Positions 7,408 to 16,030 of a stretch of 64,000 bases of DNA are shown piece by piece. The notes below the pieces were generated by a model, which was given only the letters and a program-made list of their open reading frames with translations, was not told the origin of the DNA and made no database searches. A program made the position numbers and the translations under genes. How positions within the stretch are numbered: the stretch's first letter is position 1; each line of letters starts with the position of its first letter. This DNA is from Polaromonas sp. (lineage in GTDB: Bacteria > Pseudomonadota > Gammaproteobacteria > Burkholderiales > Burkholderiaceae_C), in assembly GCF_029945895.1 (NCBI RefSeq), contig NZ_JAQSDL010000013.1, positions 1 through 64,000 of the forward strand. Direction: 5' to 3'.

Positions 7408-9932
7408 GCTTTGATAGCCGCGAGCTGCGCGACTGAACTGGCCGGCGCGTCTTCTGACGGCCGCGCCAGGCCATGGATGAACACTTCGAGCTCGTCGATC
7501 GGCAACGGCTTGCAGAACAGGTAACCCTGGAAGCAGTGACAGCCGTGGCGGGCCAGGAAGTCGCGCTGGGCTTCGGTCTCCACACCCTCGGCCATGACAC
7601 CCAGCCCCAGGCTTTGTGCCAGGCCGATGATGGTTCGGGCAATTGCCGCGTCATTCGGGTCGGTCAGCACGTCCTTCACAAACGCGCGGTCGATCTTGAG
7701 CTGGTCCAGCGGCAGGTGTTTCAGGTAAGACAGCGCCGAGTAGCCGATGCCGAAGTCGTCAATGGACAGCGTCACGCCGGCGTCCTTGAGGATGCCCATC
7801 TTGGCAATCGTCACGTCCATGTCGTTGGCCAGCAGGCTTTCCGTCAGCTCGAGCTTGAGCCGGTGCGCGCTGATGCCTGCGTTGGCGATGGCCTTCATGA
7901 CCTGCTCGACAAACTCGGGGTGACGGAACTGGCGCACACTGACGTTGATCGCGATGCTGAAGCTGTCGGTTTCCGGGCAGGCGGCCCAGCGCGCCAGCTG
8001 GGCGCAGGCGGTTTCCAGCACCCACTTGCCCAGCGGCAGGATCAGTCCGCTTTCCTCGGCCTGGGGAATGAAACCATCGGGGAACACCAGGCCGCGTTGC
8101 GGGTGCTGCCAGCGCACCAGGGCTTCGACGCCCACCATGAAACCCTTGGGGCCGACCTGCGGCTGGTAGTGCAGCACGAATTCCTCGTTGCGCAGGCCCT
8201 GACGCAGTTCGTAGGTCAGCGCTGCGTTGGCAGTCGCCACGGCCTGCATGCCGGGGTCAAAAAAGCAGATGGTGTTGCGCCCCGCGGCCTTGGCCTGGTA
8301 CATCGCCAGGTCGGCCTGCTTGAGCAGGTCGCCCACACTTTTTTCGTGCTGGGTGATCAGCGTGATGCCGATGCTGCAGGTGCCGTCATAGTCCTGGCCC
8401 GACAGGTCGCAGGGTTCGCACAAGGTGGCCAGAATTTTTTTTGCCACAACTTCTGCCTTCTTGTGGGCCAGCGGCAGGTCGTCACCCAGGTCTTCCAGCA
8501 GGACGACAAATTCATCGCCACCCAGGCGGGCCACGGTGTCGCGCAGCCGCACGCAGCTGTTCAGCCGCGCCGCCACCTTTTGCAGCAGCAGGTCGCCGGT
8601 GGCATGGCCGCGCGTGTCATTGAGCATCTTGAAGTTGTCAAGGTCGATGAACATCAGCGCCCCGGTTTTGTCGGGGTTGTCCGTGTGGGTCAGCGCTGTG
8701 CGCAGGCTGTCCATCAGCAGCTGGCGGTTGGGCAGCTGGGTCAGCGTGTCGTAAAACGCCAGGTGCTCGATTTCTTCCTCGGCGGCCTTGCGTTCGGTGA
8801 TGTCGCGCGCCACGGCCACCCAATGCGTCAGGCCCCGGCTGAAATAGTCCACCGGCACGATGTCCAGCTCCAGCCAGAATTGCTCGCCGTTTTTCTTGTA
8901 GTTGATGAGTTCTGCGCGCACCGGCCGTGCCTCCTGCAGTGCCAGCCGGATGCGGTCCAGCTCGACGCGCTGCGTGCGCTGCCCCTGCAGAATGCGCGGC
9001 GTCCGTCCCAGCACTTCGTCGGGGCTGTAGCCGGTCTGCCGTTCGAAGGCGTCGTTCACGAACACGATGCGGGGGCCGGGGTCGTCCAGTGGGCCGGCTT
9101 CGGTGATGAGCACAATGTCGTTCAGGCGCGAGATGCTGGTTTGCAGCAGCAGCAACTGCTCCTGCGACTGGCGCCGGTCGCTGACATCGCGCAGGTACAT
9201 GGCCACGCCCTCTTCAAAAAGGTAGGCGCGCAGCTCCAGCCACCGTTCGGGAATGGCACAGAAGACCTCGAACTCGCGGCTGGCGCCGCCGCCAAGCATG
9301 TCCAGGATTTCCTGGTGCACCCGGCCCGTGGCATTGCCCTCCAGCACGTCCCAGAGTTTGCGGCCCAGCAGGGCCTTGCCCGGGGCGCGCAGCAGGCGTT
9401 CGCTCTCGCTGTTGACATAGGTCAGCCGGCCCTCATGGTCCAGGGTGGCAAAAGCGTCGGTGATGCTTGCCAGTGTCGTGGCCAGCCGCATGGTCAGGCT
9501 TTGGGTTTCCTGTTCGGCGCGTTTTTGGGCCGTGAGGTCTTTCAACACCCCGGACAGTTGCACGATGGTGCCCGAAACATCGCGCAAGGCCTCGCCCAGT
9601 GAGCGCATCCACAGGCGCTGGCCGCGCCCGGTGAGGACCTGCACCTCCTGGTCAAACGCCGTTCCGTCGGCAAGGCAGCGGTCCAGCGCCGCGGCCATGC
9701 GGGCGCGAGACTCGGGCGCATACACATCAAGCGCGTTGGCCCAGTCCGGCGCCTGCTCCGGCGTCATTTCCAGCATGGCGGCCAGGTGCGCCGTCCATGT
9801 CAGCTGATGCGAGGGCAGCGCCAGCATCCACGCGCCCGCACCGGTGGCCCGCTCCAGCACCGCAAGTGGGCTCGACGGCGGCAGGGGCGGGGCGGGGGGG
9901 AGGTTGTGGGGCGGGGGAGGGGTGACCAGCAT
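7392..9932 (-). CDS. PAS-PAS-PAS-GGDEF-EAL cyclic-di-GMP signalling protein
   Basis: The protein has 846 residues from ATG 9932 (GTG codons at 9941 and 9938 are alternatives). Three PAS-like regions (about 25-135, 145-260, 262-385, the last ending in a PAC-type WVAVARDITERKAA) precede a GGDEF domain (about 390-555) with intact ARLGGDEF and an upstream RLRD inhibitory site at the right spacing. An EAL domain (about 565-815) follows with GVEALVRWQHP, INVSVRQF, ELTESLL, SIDDFGIGYSAL, LKIDRAF and MAEGVETEAQ. Both active sites look intact, so it could make and break c-di-GMP. No membrane segment is seen. Its start codon lies in an inverted repeat. Confidence 0.95.
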   Translation of the reverse strand: MLVTPPPPHNLPPAPPLPPSSPLAVLERATGAGAWMLALPSHQLTWTAHLAAMLEMTPEQAPDWANALDVYAPESRARMAAALDRCLADGTAFDQEVQVLTGRGQRLWMRSLGEALRDVSGTIVQLSGVLKDLTAQKRAEQETQSLTMRLATTLASITDAFATLDHEGRLTYVNSESERLLRAPGKALLGRKLWDVLEGNATGRVHQEILDMLGGGASREFEVFCAIPERWLELRAYLFEEGVAMYLRDVSDRRQSQEQLLLLQTSISRLNDIVLITEAGPLDDPGPRIVFVNDAFERQTGYSPDEVLGRTPRILQGQRTQRVELDRIRLALQEARPVRAELINYKKNGEQFWLELDIVPVDYFSRGLTHWVAVARDITERKAAEEEIEHLAFYDTLTQLPNRQLLMDSLRTALTHTDNPDKTGALMFIDLDNFKMLNDTRGHATGDLLLQKVAARLNSCVRLRDTVARLGGDEFVVLLEDLGDDLPLAHKKAEVVAKKILATLCEPCDLSGQDYDGTCSIGITLITQHEKSVGDLLKQADLAMYQAKAAGRNTICFFDPGMQAVATANAALTYELRQGLRNEEFVLHYQPQVGPKGFMVGVEALVRWQHPQRGLVFPDGFIPQAEESGLILPLGKWVLETACAQLARWAACPETDSFSIAINVSVRQFRHPEFVEQVMKAIANAGISAHRLKLELTESLLANDMDVTIAKMGILKDAGVTLSIDDFGIGYSALSYLKHLPLDQLKIDRAFVKDVLTDPNDAAIARTIIGLAQSLGLGVMAEGVETEAQRDFLARHGCHCFQGYLFCKPLPIDELEVFIHGLARPSEDAPASSVAQLAAIKALLNQ

Positions 9933-9939
9933 GGTCACC
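9921..9939 (-). promoter_or_regulatory. Inverted repeat straddling the start codon of the GGDEF-EAL gene
   Basis: On the minus strand GGTGACCA-TGC-TGGTCACC is a perfect 8-bp inverted repeat with a 3-nt loop. The ATG start spans the last base of the left arm and the loop. It could be an mRNA hairpin limiting initiation or a protein operator. Confidence 0.45.
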
Positions 9940-9983
9940 ACGCTAACAGACGCAGCGCTGGCCCGGGCTTCGCAAAGCGCCCG

Positions 9984-10355
9984 TCACGGTGTCGGACGTT
10001 GGCTGCGTTCCTGCTTCAGTGCGGCGTGCAGGCGGTCCAGGGAGCCGACACAGTCGAGCACAACGGCCTGCACCAGGCTGGCCGACAGTGCTGCCGAATG
10101 AGCAGGGACCTCGGGCAGCTCTCCAAGCCGCTCGCCAACAATGCGCCGCAACGTGGTTTTCACCGCCTCGAACAGGACATCCCAGTCCTCGACCTCGATG
10201 GCCCGATGCGCGTCGTACGGTGCATCAGAAGTGGCTGCCTTGGGGTGGGGCGCTGATCCGTTCTGGCCCGAGGCCAAGGTTGGTGGCGCGTAAGAGGCGG
10301 CCGGGCCCACGCCGGTGGCCTGTCCGGGCGTGTGCGGAAGAAAGAACGAGGTCAT
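9984..10355 (-). CDS. Hypothetical protein upstream of the GGDEF-EAL gene
   Basis: The protein has 123 residues and no recognised family. Residues 1-45 are low complexity (Pro, Ala, Gly, Ser) and probably disordered. Residues 50-118 look helical, with EVEDWDVLFEAVKTTLRRIV and a LDCVGSLDRLHAALKQ helix. AGAGAGG stands 6 nt before the ATG, so translation is likely. It ends about 50 bp before the GGDEF-EAL start in the same orientation, suggesting co-transcription and a possible role in the same signalling pathway (inference). Confidence 0.7.
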   Translation of the reverse strand: MTSFFLPHTPGQATGVGPAASYAPPTLASGQNGSAPHPKAATSDAPYDAHRAIEVEDWDVLFEAVKTTLRRIVGERLGELPEVPAHSAALSASLVQAVVLDCVGSLDRLHAALKQERSQRPTP

Positions 10356-10507
10356 TTTTAGCCTCTCTGTGTCATGGGGTGGTGGCCGTCATCGCCTGCA
10401 GGGGTGCAGTTGCGGAGGGGGCGCGGTCCGATGCTGCTGGTTGTATATGTTTTTTTTTCTATCGTCTGTGCGTTGTCGCACAGAGCGGCCAGTGCCAAGG
10501 CTTCGGC

Positions 10508-10555
10508 CCTTCAAGCCTTCAAGCCTTCAATCCTTCAAGCCTTCATCTCTTCAAC
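10508..10555. repeat. Six tandem copies of an 8-bp unit
   Basis: Units read CCTTCAAG, CCTTCAAG, CCTTCAAT, CCTTCAAG, CCTTCATC, TCTTCAAC. The array lies between the first Crp-like gene and the start of the unknown gene at 10355, upstream of the latter. Confidence 0.85.
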
Positions 10556-10585
10556 AGGCGCAGGGCGAACGGTTGAAAAAAACGG

Positions 10586-11278
10586 CTAGCCCAACAAGTC
10601 GGCGTAGGTCTGGCGGTCGGCGGCGTAACAGCTGCAGGCGGCGGCTTCCAGCCCCTGGCGGTCCAGCACGGTGAGCTCGCCGCGGTGGTACTCGATCAGG
10701 CCGCCCTTCTGCAACGCGCGGGCGGCGACGGTGATGCCGACGCGGCGCATGCCCAGCATGTAGGCGAGAAACTCGTGGGTGACATGGAAGCTGTCAGCGT
10801 GGGCGCGGTCCTGGCTCATCAGCAGCCAGCGCGCCAGGCGCTGGCCGGTCAGGTGAAAACGCAGGCAGCCGGCCGACGCGGCGTGCTGCGCCATCAGCAC
10901 ATAGAGGTAGCGCTGCAGGCCGCGCTGCAGCGCCGGGCTGCGCGCCAGCTCGCGCCTGAAGGCGACCGTGCCGATGCGCCAGGCGCCACCAGCGCCTTGC
11001 ACCACCGCGCGCCATGGCCCGATGGCGACACCCAGCGCCAGCTGCGCACCCAGCATGCCTTCGCGCCCTATCATGCCCACCTCCACGCCCGGGCTGCCTT
11101 CGACCGGCGTGACCAGCGAGATAAAGCCCTGGGTGGGAAAGTACACGTGGCGGACCGGTTGGCCGGGCTCGCACAGGACCTCGGACAGTGCCAGCTCGAC
11201 GGGTTCGCAGTTGGCCAGCAGGCGCGCGCGGTCCCGGCGCGGCAGGAGTTCGAGGAGGTGGTTTTCGACTGCAGACAA
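10586..11278 (-). CDS. Crp/Fnr family transcriptional regulator (first copy)
   Basis: The protein has 230 residues. The cyclic-nucleotide-binding fold (about 10-125; VYFPTQGFISLVTP, VEVGMIGREGMLG) is followed by a winged helix (about 150-215; VTHEFLAYMLGMRRVGITVA). The cAMP-binding arginine/serine pattern of E. coli CRP and the Fe-S cysteines of FNR are not evident, so the signal is unknown. The start is TTG: an in-frame TGA lies 30 nt upstream, and GGAGAG stands 5 nt before it. It is a close paralogue of the next gene, sharing the VYFPT and GMIGREG/VVGHEG signatures, and is transcribed in the same direction. Confidence 0.9.
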   Translation of the reverse strand: MSAVENHLLELLPRRDRARLLANCEPVELALSEVLCEPGQPVRHVYFPTQGFISLVTPVEGSPGVEVGMIGREGMLGAQLALGVAIGPWRAVVQGAGGAWRIGTVAFRRELARSPALQRGLQRYLYVLMAQHAASAGCLRFHLTGQRLARWLLMSQDRAHADSFHVTHEFLAYMLGMRRVGITVAARALQKGGLIEYHRGELTVLDRQGLEAAACSCYAADRQTYADLLG

Positions 11279-11371
11279 GCGGCTCTCCGGTGGGTTGCGG
11301 CCCCTTCACGGGGGCAATTACAAGGCCGCGCCACTGTCAGATTCAGTTCCAGTCGGTGTCCCAGTATGCGC

Positions 11372-11382
11372 TAGATAATCTA
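11372..11382. promoter_or_regulatory. Short palindrome between the two Crp-like genes
   Basis: TAGAT-A-ATCTA is a perfect 5-bp palindrome in the 145-bp gap. It contains TAGATAAT / TAGATTAT, which resemble a -10 box on either strand, so it could be a promoter or an operator for autoregulation. Confidence 0.3.
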
Positions 11383-11423
11383 TCCGTTCGGACAAGGGGC
11401 CGCGCGCGCAGACGGAACAGGGG

Positions 11424-12140
11424 TCAGATCGCCAGCTTGTCGGGGAGCAGGCGGTCATATTCCTTTTTGACCACGGCATAACATTCGCAGGTGCGGTTTT
11501 CCAGCCCGGGGCGGTCCAGCACCGTGATGCGGCCGCGCGAATAACGGATCAGGCCGAGGTTTTGCAGCTTGACGGCACCTTCGGTCACGCCTTCGCGGCG
11601 CACGCCCAGCATGTTGGCAATCAGTTCCTGCGTCATCACCAATTCGTTGCCCTGCAGCCGGTCCAGGCTCAGCAGCAGCCAGCGGCACAGCTGCTGGTCC
11701 AGCGAGTGGTGGCGGTTGCACACCGCCGTTTGCGCCATCTGCGTGATCAGTGCCTGGGTGTAGCGCAGCAGCAGGTGCAATACAGGTGCCCGCTTGAACT
11801 CTTCCTTGATGACCTGCGAGGGAAGCCGGAAGCCCTGGCCGGCACTTTGCACCACGCCCCGGCTGGGTGTCGATTCGCCGCCCATGAACAGCGAGATGCC
11901 GACCACACCTTCGTGGCCAACCACGGCGATTTCGGCCGAGGCGCCGTTTTCCATCACATACAGCAGGGAGACGATGGCGGTGGTCGGGAAGTACACATGG
12001 CTCAGGGTGCTGCCCGATTCATAAACCACCTGGCCCAGCGGCATGTCCACCCATTCGAGTTGCGGCAACCAGCGCTGGAACTCGGCCTCAGGCAGGGCAG
12101 CCAGCAACTCGTTTTTTCGGGGATCGGGGGAAACGGCCAT
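11424..12140 (-). CDS. Crp/Fnr family transcriptional regulator (second copy)
   Basis: The protein has 238 residues from ATG 12140, supported by GGAG 9 nt upstream. A cyclic-nucleotide-binding fold (HVYFPTTAIVSLLYVMENG, AVVGHEGVVGISLFMG) and a winged helix (MTQELIANMLGVRREGVTE, then LIRYSRGRITVLDRPGLE) are clear. The C-terminus carries CECYAVV, matching CSCYAAD of the first copy. The VVGHEG family is common in Burkholderiales, often near stress or signalling genes; its ligand is not known. It stands 145 bp upstream of the first copy, with its own likely promoter. Confidence 0.9.
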   Translation of the reverse strand: MAVSPDPRKNELLAALPEAEFQRWLPQLEWVDMPLGQVVYESGSTLSHVYFPTTAIVSLLYVMENGASAEIAVVGHEGVVGISLFMGGESTPSRGVVQSAGQGFRLPSQVIKEEFKRAPVLHLLLRYTQALITQMAQTAVCNRHHSLDQQLCRWLLLSLDRLQGNELVMTQELIANMLGVRREGVTEGAVKLQNLGLIRYSRGRITVLDRPGLENRTCECYAVVKKEYDRLLPDKLAI

Positions 12141-12293
12141 CAACAAAAGCTCCGAAGCGGTATCTGGCTTCGAGTGGCGCCTCTGGCAGAGGTCCCTGGC
12201 CAGCCTGTGATGTTAGGCCGTTCCGGACCCTGTGTATGTGCGCTATCGAACAAACCGATGAACGGCTGTCAGGGCGCGAACCACCTGCTTGCC

Positions 12294-12737
12294 TCAGGTC
12301 GGCATGGCCTGGTCGTGCTGCGCGACGGCTTCGCGCTGCGCCGCCTGCACGTCTTCCGTGAGGATGTTGGCCGTCTGTTCGGTGCAATAGGCTAGCAGCG
12401 CGTCGATTTCGGTGGTCTTGTCAAACACCGCGTCGGCGCCCAGTTCAGCCGCGCGCCGGCGGATTTCAGGCGTGGCGTAGTTGGTCAGCACCACCACTTT
12501 CTGGTAGGGCTCGCGGTGGCGGCAGCCGGCCAGCACCCCCAGCCCGCTGCCCTCCTTGAGGAACAGATCCACGATGGCCAGGTGCCAGGTGCCGTCATGC
12601 AGCGTCAGCCAGCGGCTGGCTTCAGCCTGGGTGACCGCGTGGGCCACGACCTGGACATCGGCGATTTCCTCCAGCGTGTCGATCAGATTTTCCCGAATGA
12701 TCTGGTTGTCTTCGGCGAGGTAGGTGATGAGTGCCAT
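12294..12737 (-). CDS. Single-domain response regulator (CheY-like receiver)
   Basis: The protein has 147 residues from ATG 12737, with AGGAC 8 nt upstream. The receiver fold has acidic pair E9-D10 (LAEDNQ), phosphoacceptor D57 (AIVDLFL), T85 (VVLTNYA) and K107 (VFDKTTE), so it should be phosphorylatable. After the receiver there are only about 20 residues and no output domain, so it must act through a partner. No histidine kinase lies in the window; the neighbouring Crp-like regulators and the c-di-GMP enzyme are possible members of the same circuit. Confidence 0.92.
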   Translation of the reverse strand: MALITYLAEDNQIIRENLIDTLEEIADVQVVAHAVTQAEASRWLTLHDGTWHLAIVDLFLKEGSGLGVLAGCRHREPYQKVVVLTNYATPEIRRRAAELGADAVFDKTTEIDALLAYCTEQTANILTEDVQAAQREAVAQHDQAMPT

Positions 12738-13088
12738 GTTGCTTGTCCTGCAGTCTTGTTGTGGGTTGAGACGTTGACCGCGTGCCATACGGTCAATCCA
12801 GCGGGTTCTCCCATCAGACGCCGCCAACTGGAAAAAAAAGCCGTCCATCGGCGTGCTGGTCTGTAGGACGGGGCTGCGCGTGTTCGCCTTCCTCGCGGTA
12901 GCCTGAATCGCTGATGAAAGTGGGGAGGTGTTGGGACAGGGCTTGTGTGTGCCAGCGCACAGAGGGACTGGGGCCGCGTCCTACAGGCAGGGACGGCATT
13001 TGCTCAGGCGCCCGGTCCTTTGTGGTTTTTATAGTCCATGAGAACTTAAGTTAACACCCATCCGGTAAGCCATTCGGACCTCAACACC
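12738..13088. other. Gene-free stretch of 351 bp before the polysaccharide cluster
   Basis: This is the divergent region between the response regulator and the gene at 13089. It holds a 10-bp perfect inverted repeat, CTGTAGGACG at 12861-12870 and CGTCCTACAG at 12977-12986, separated by 106 bp. Near 13040-13058 there is an AT-rich patch with ACTTAAGTTAAC that may carry the promoter of the cluster. No RNA gene was recognised. Confidence 0.5.
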
Positions 13089-13382
13089 ATGCACAACGAC
13101 TTCGACCAGCTGAAAAACTTTCCCGACATTGGCACGCTGCGGCCGGCGCTTCACTCGCTGTGCTCGCGTTATGGGTCCGTGGCCCGGCTGGACATCCTGG
13201 CGGCCAGCCAGGCTGGCAAGCGGCAAGCCCTGTGTTTCCTGCGCCTGGATTCTGCCGCGCAGGAACAGCAATTCATGAGTGAGCTCGGCGTGGGCCGTTT
13301 CGGCGGCGACCTGGTCGTGATTGTTGACTTGTTGACCCCCGGCGCCATGACCGGCCCCGGCGCGAGCGCGCAACCGGCCTGA
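13089..13382 (+). CDS. Small hypothetical protein with an RRM-like pattern
   Basis: The protein has 97 residues. The pattern SLCSRYGSVARLDILAASQA, ALCFLRLDSAAQEQQFMSEL, GGDLVVIVDL resembles the beta-alpha-beta-beta-alpha-beta order of RNA-recognition motifs, but the aromatic RNP residues are weak, so this is a suggestion only. The tail (from about 84) is Gly/Ala/Pro-rich. The ribosome-binding site is poor. It lies 69 bp before the wecB-like gene in the same orientation and may be the first gene of the polysaccharide operon. Confidence 0.65.
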   Translation: MHNDFDQLKNFPDIGTLRPALHSLCSRYGSVARLDILAASQAGKRQALCFLRLDSAAQEQQFMSELGVGRFGGDLVVIVDLLTPGAMTGPGASAQPA

Positions 13383-13451
13383 TCCACCGCTGAGGCGCCT
13401 GCGCGCGCAGGTTCCCGGCCAGCCCTTTCCCTCTTTTTCTGAAAAGCTTCC

Positions 13452-14567
13452 ATGCAAAACATTCTTATCGTCTCGGGCACACGCCCTGAAATCATCAAGC
13501 TGGCGCCCGTCTATCACGCGCTGCGTGCAACCGACTGGGCGCGCGTCCAGTGGCTGCACACGGGCCAGCATGGGGACATGGCGAGCCAGATCTTCGAATG
13601 TTTCGACGTGGTGCCGGACATCACGCTGGAGCGCGCAGGCAGCAGCCTGCTGGCATTCAGCATGGGCTGCCGGGAGCAGCTTGACACGGTGATGACGTCG
13701 CAGGACTGGTCGCTTGTCATTGTTCAGGGCGACACCGAAAGTGCCTTTCAGGGCGCGCTGGCCGCCTTCTACAACCGCGTCCCTCTGGCGCATGTGGAGG
13801 CCGGGCTGCGTACCTACAACCTCGCCCGGCCGTTTCCCGAAGAGGGCCTGCGGCAGATGATCAGCCGCCTGACCCAGTTTCACTTTGCGCCCACGCAGCG
13901 CGCCATGGTGGCCCTGCAGACGGAGGGCATTGCCGATGAGTTCATCCACCTCACGGGCAACACCGTGATCGATGCCCAGCAATGGACCTGCGCCCACCGC
14001 GGCGTCAGGCGCACCAGCGCGGGCCGCGGCCATTTGCTGGTCACCGTGCACCGGCGTGAAAACTGGGGCAATGACGTGGAGGAGATCTGCCGCGCCATAG
14101 CCGACATTGCGCGCCAGCAGCCTGATCTGCAGGTGCTGTTTCCGGTGCACCTCAATCCCGTGATACAGGGGCCTGTCAATGCCCTGCTGGGCGATATTGC
14201 CAACGTGACTTTGACGGCGCCACTGGACTACACCGGCATGCAGCAGGCGCTGGCCGATGCGTGGATGGTGTTGACCGACTCCGGCGGCCTGCAGGAAGAG
14301 GCTCCGACCTTTGGCGTGCCGGTGCTGGTGCTGCGCGATGAAACCGAGCGGCCTGAAGCCATTGAAGCGGGCTGCGCCCTGCTGATCGGCGCGACGCGCA
14401 GCGCCATCGTTGCCGAGGTCACCCGGCTGTCGAAGGACACCGGGGCGTACACCCGGATGGCGCAATCCGGCAATCCGTTTGGTGACGGCACAGCCTCCGC
14501 GCAGATCGTGGCGTTGCTCAAGGACAGTCTGGTCGCGGCGCCCACCGCCGTTCCCGCGCTGGCCTGA
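13452..14567 (+). CDS. wecB: UDP-N-acetylglucosamine 2-epimerase (non-hydrolysing)
   Basis: The protein has 371 residues, the usual family length. Motifs in order are GTRPEIIKLAPV near the N-terminus, HTGQHGDM, VIVQGDTESAFQGALAAF, HVEAGLRTYNL with PFPEEGLRQMISRLTQFHFA, VTVHRRENWG and TDSGGLQEEAPTFGVPVLVL with the ERPEAIEAG substrate loop. It interconverts UDP-GlcNAc and UDP-ManNAc in the cytoplasm. The next gene is a processive glycosyltransferase, so it probably supplies UDP-ManNAc for an exopolysaccharide and not for enterobacterial common antigen, whose other genes are absent here. Confidence 0.94.
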   Translation: MQNILIVSGTRPEIIKLAPVYHALRATDWARVQWLHTGQHGDMASQIFECFDVVPDITLERAGSSLLAFSMGCREQLDTVMTSQDWSLVIVQGDTESAFQGALAAFYNRVPLAHVEAGLRTYNLARPFPEEGLRQMISRLTQFHFAPTQRAMVALQTEGIADEFIHLTGNTVIDAQQWTCAHRGVRRTSAGRGHLLVTVHRRENWGNDVEEICRAIADIARQQPDLQVLFPVHLNPVIQGPVNALLGDIANVTLTAPLDYTGMQQALADAWMVLTDSGGLQEEAPTFGVPVLVLRDETERPEAIEAGCALLIGATRSAIVAEVTRLSKDTGAYTRMAQSGNPFGDGTASAQIVALLKDSLVAAPTAVPALA

Positions 14568-14593
14568 CCGAACCTTTCCACTGGAGCATGCTC

Positions 14594-16030
14594 ATGTTGC
14601 CTTCCTCTTGCGACCTTCTCGCCGAAAGCCCCGTTCCCGCCCTGCGGCGGCCGGGCCGGCTGCGTGTGGCGCTGTTCCTCGCATCCGTCGCCCTCATGGG
14701 GGCGGGGCCGGCGCTGGCGCAAGCCCCGGCAACGGGTGCGCTGATTCCTTCGTTCAAGGATTACCCGGTTGCCGCCGTGATGACGACCCTGCTGTTCGTG
14801 ATCGTGGTGGGCATGATGATCTATGGCGTGCGCCACTTCATGTTCACCATGAACCGGCTGACCGGCGTGCAACGCCACCCCTACATCGACATCGCCGTGG
14901 CGCGCTGGCCGATGATCACCGTCTTCATTGCTGCGCACAACGAGGAGAAGGTCATTGCCGGCTGCATCGAGGCGCTGCTCAATACCGACTACCCGGTGGA
15001 GTGTCTCAAGATCATTCCTGTCAATGACCGGTCCAAGGACGGCACTGGCGAGATCATCGACGGTTATGTGGCGCGGTTCCCTTCGCGCATTTCACCGTTC
15101 CACCGCACCAGTGGCAAGGCCGGCAAGTCGGCCGCGCTGAAGGACGCCCTGAATTTTGCCGAGGGCGACATCGCCATCATTTTTGACGCCGACTACGTGC
15201 CCGGCCGCGGCCTGCTCAAGCAGCTGGTGGCCCCATTTTTTGACCCGGAAGTCGGCGCGGTGATGGGGCGCGTGGTGCCTGTCAACAGCGGCGCCAATCT
15301 GCTGACCCGCATGCTGGACCTGGAGCGCTCGGGCGGCTACCAGGTGGACCAGCAGGCGCGCATGAACATGAACCTGCTGCCTCAGTACGGCGGCACCGTC
15401 GGTGGCGTGCGCCTGTCGGCGGTGGAGGCGGTGGGCGGCTGGCACGACGACACGCTGGCCGAAGACACCGACATCACGTTCCGGCTCATGCTCAACGGCT
15501 GGAAGACGGTATACACCAACCGCTCGGAGTGTTATGAAGAAGTGCCCGAAGAGTGGAGCGTGCGCATCAAGCAGGTGACGCGATGGGCCAAGGGCCACAA
15601 CCAGGTGATGACGCGCTACTGGTGGAAGTTCGCCACCAGTTCGTACCTGACACCAGCACAGCGCATTGACGGCCTGTTGCTGCTGTTTGTGTTTGTCATT
15701 CCGCTGGTGATGCTGGCCGGGTGGTGTCTGGCGTTGGGGCTGTACTTCCTCAATGCGGGTTCCCTGCTGTCGTCGCTGATTCCCGTTTTCGCGTTGATGA
15801 TTTATGGCACGCTGGGCAACTTTGCCGCGTTTTTTGAAATTGTGATCGCCGTGCTGATTGACGGTAACCGGCGGCGCCTCAGGTTGTTGCCTTTCAACAT
15901 GCTGGGCTTCCTGGTCAGCCTGTTCGCCATCTCGGGCGCTGTCTGGAGCTTGCTGCTCGACAGGATTTTCAAGCGCGAGATGGTCTGGGACAAAACCATC
16001 CGCTACCGCTCCAAGGCCGTTGAACAATGA
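14594..16030 (+). CDS. Processive family 2 glycosyltransferase, membrane-bound
   Basis: The protein has 478 residues from ATG 14594 (GGAG 7 nt upstream; ATG 14588 is possible). A signal-like segment (VALFLASVALMGAG) and a second membrane helix near 60 precede a GT-A domain with ITVFIAAHNEEKVIAGCI, VNDRSKDGTGEI, IIFDADYVPGRG (DXD), the acceptor-site AEDTDIT and QVTRW (QxxRW). About four C-terminal membrane helices follow. This is the architecture of cellulose, chitin, hyaluronan and poly-GlcNAc synthases that polymerise and extrude a glycan. The substrate is probably UDP-ManNAc or UDP-GlcNAc given the neighbouring epimerase (inference). No PilZ domain is present. Confidence 0.92.
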   Translation: MLPSSCDLLAESPVPALRRPGRLRVALFLASVALMGAGPALAQAPATGALIPSFKDYPVAAVMTTLLFVIVVGMMIYGVRHFMFTMNRLTGVQRHPYIDIAVARWPMITVFIAAHNEEKVIAGCIEALLNTDYPVECLKIIPVNDRSKDGTGEIIDGYVARFPSRISPFHRTSGKAGKSAALKDALNFAEGDIAIIFDADYVPGRGLLKQLVAPFFDPEVGAVMGRVVPVNSGANLLTRMLDLERSGGYQVDQQARMNMNLLPQYGGTVGGVRLSAVEAVGGWHDDTLAEDTDITFRLMLNGWKTVYTNRSECYEEVPEEWSVRIKQVTRWAKGHNQVMTRYWWKFATSSYLTPAQRIDGLLLLFVFVIPLVMLAGWCLALGLYFLNAGSLLSSLIPVFALMIYGTLGNFAAFFEIVIAVLIDGNRRRLRLLPFNMLGFLVSLFAISGAVWSLLLDRIFKREMVWDKTIRYRSKAVEQ

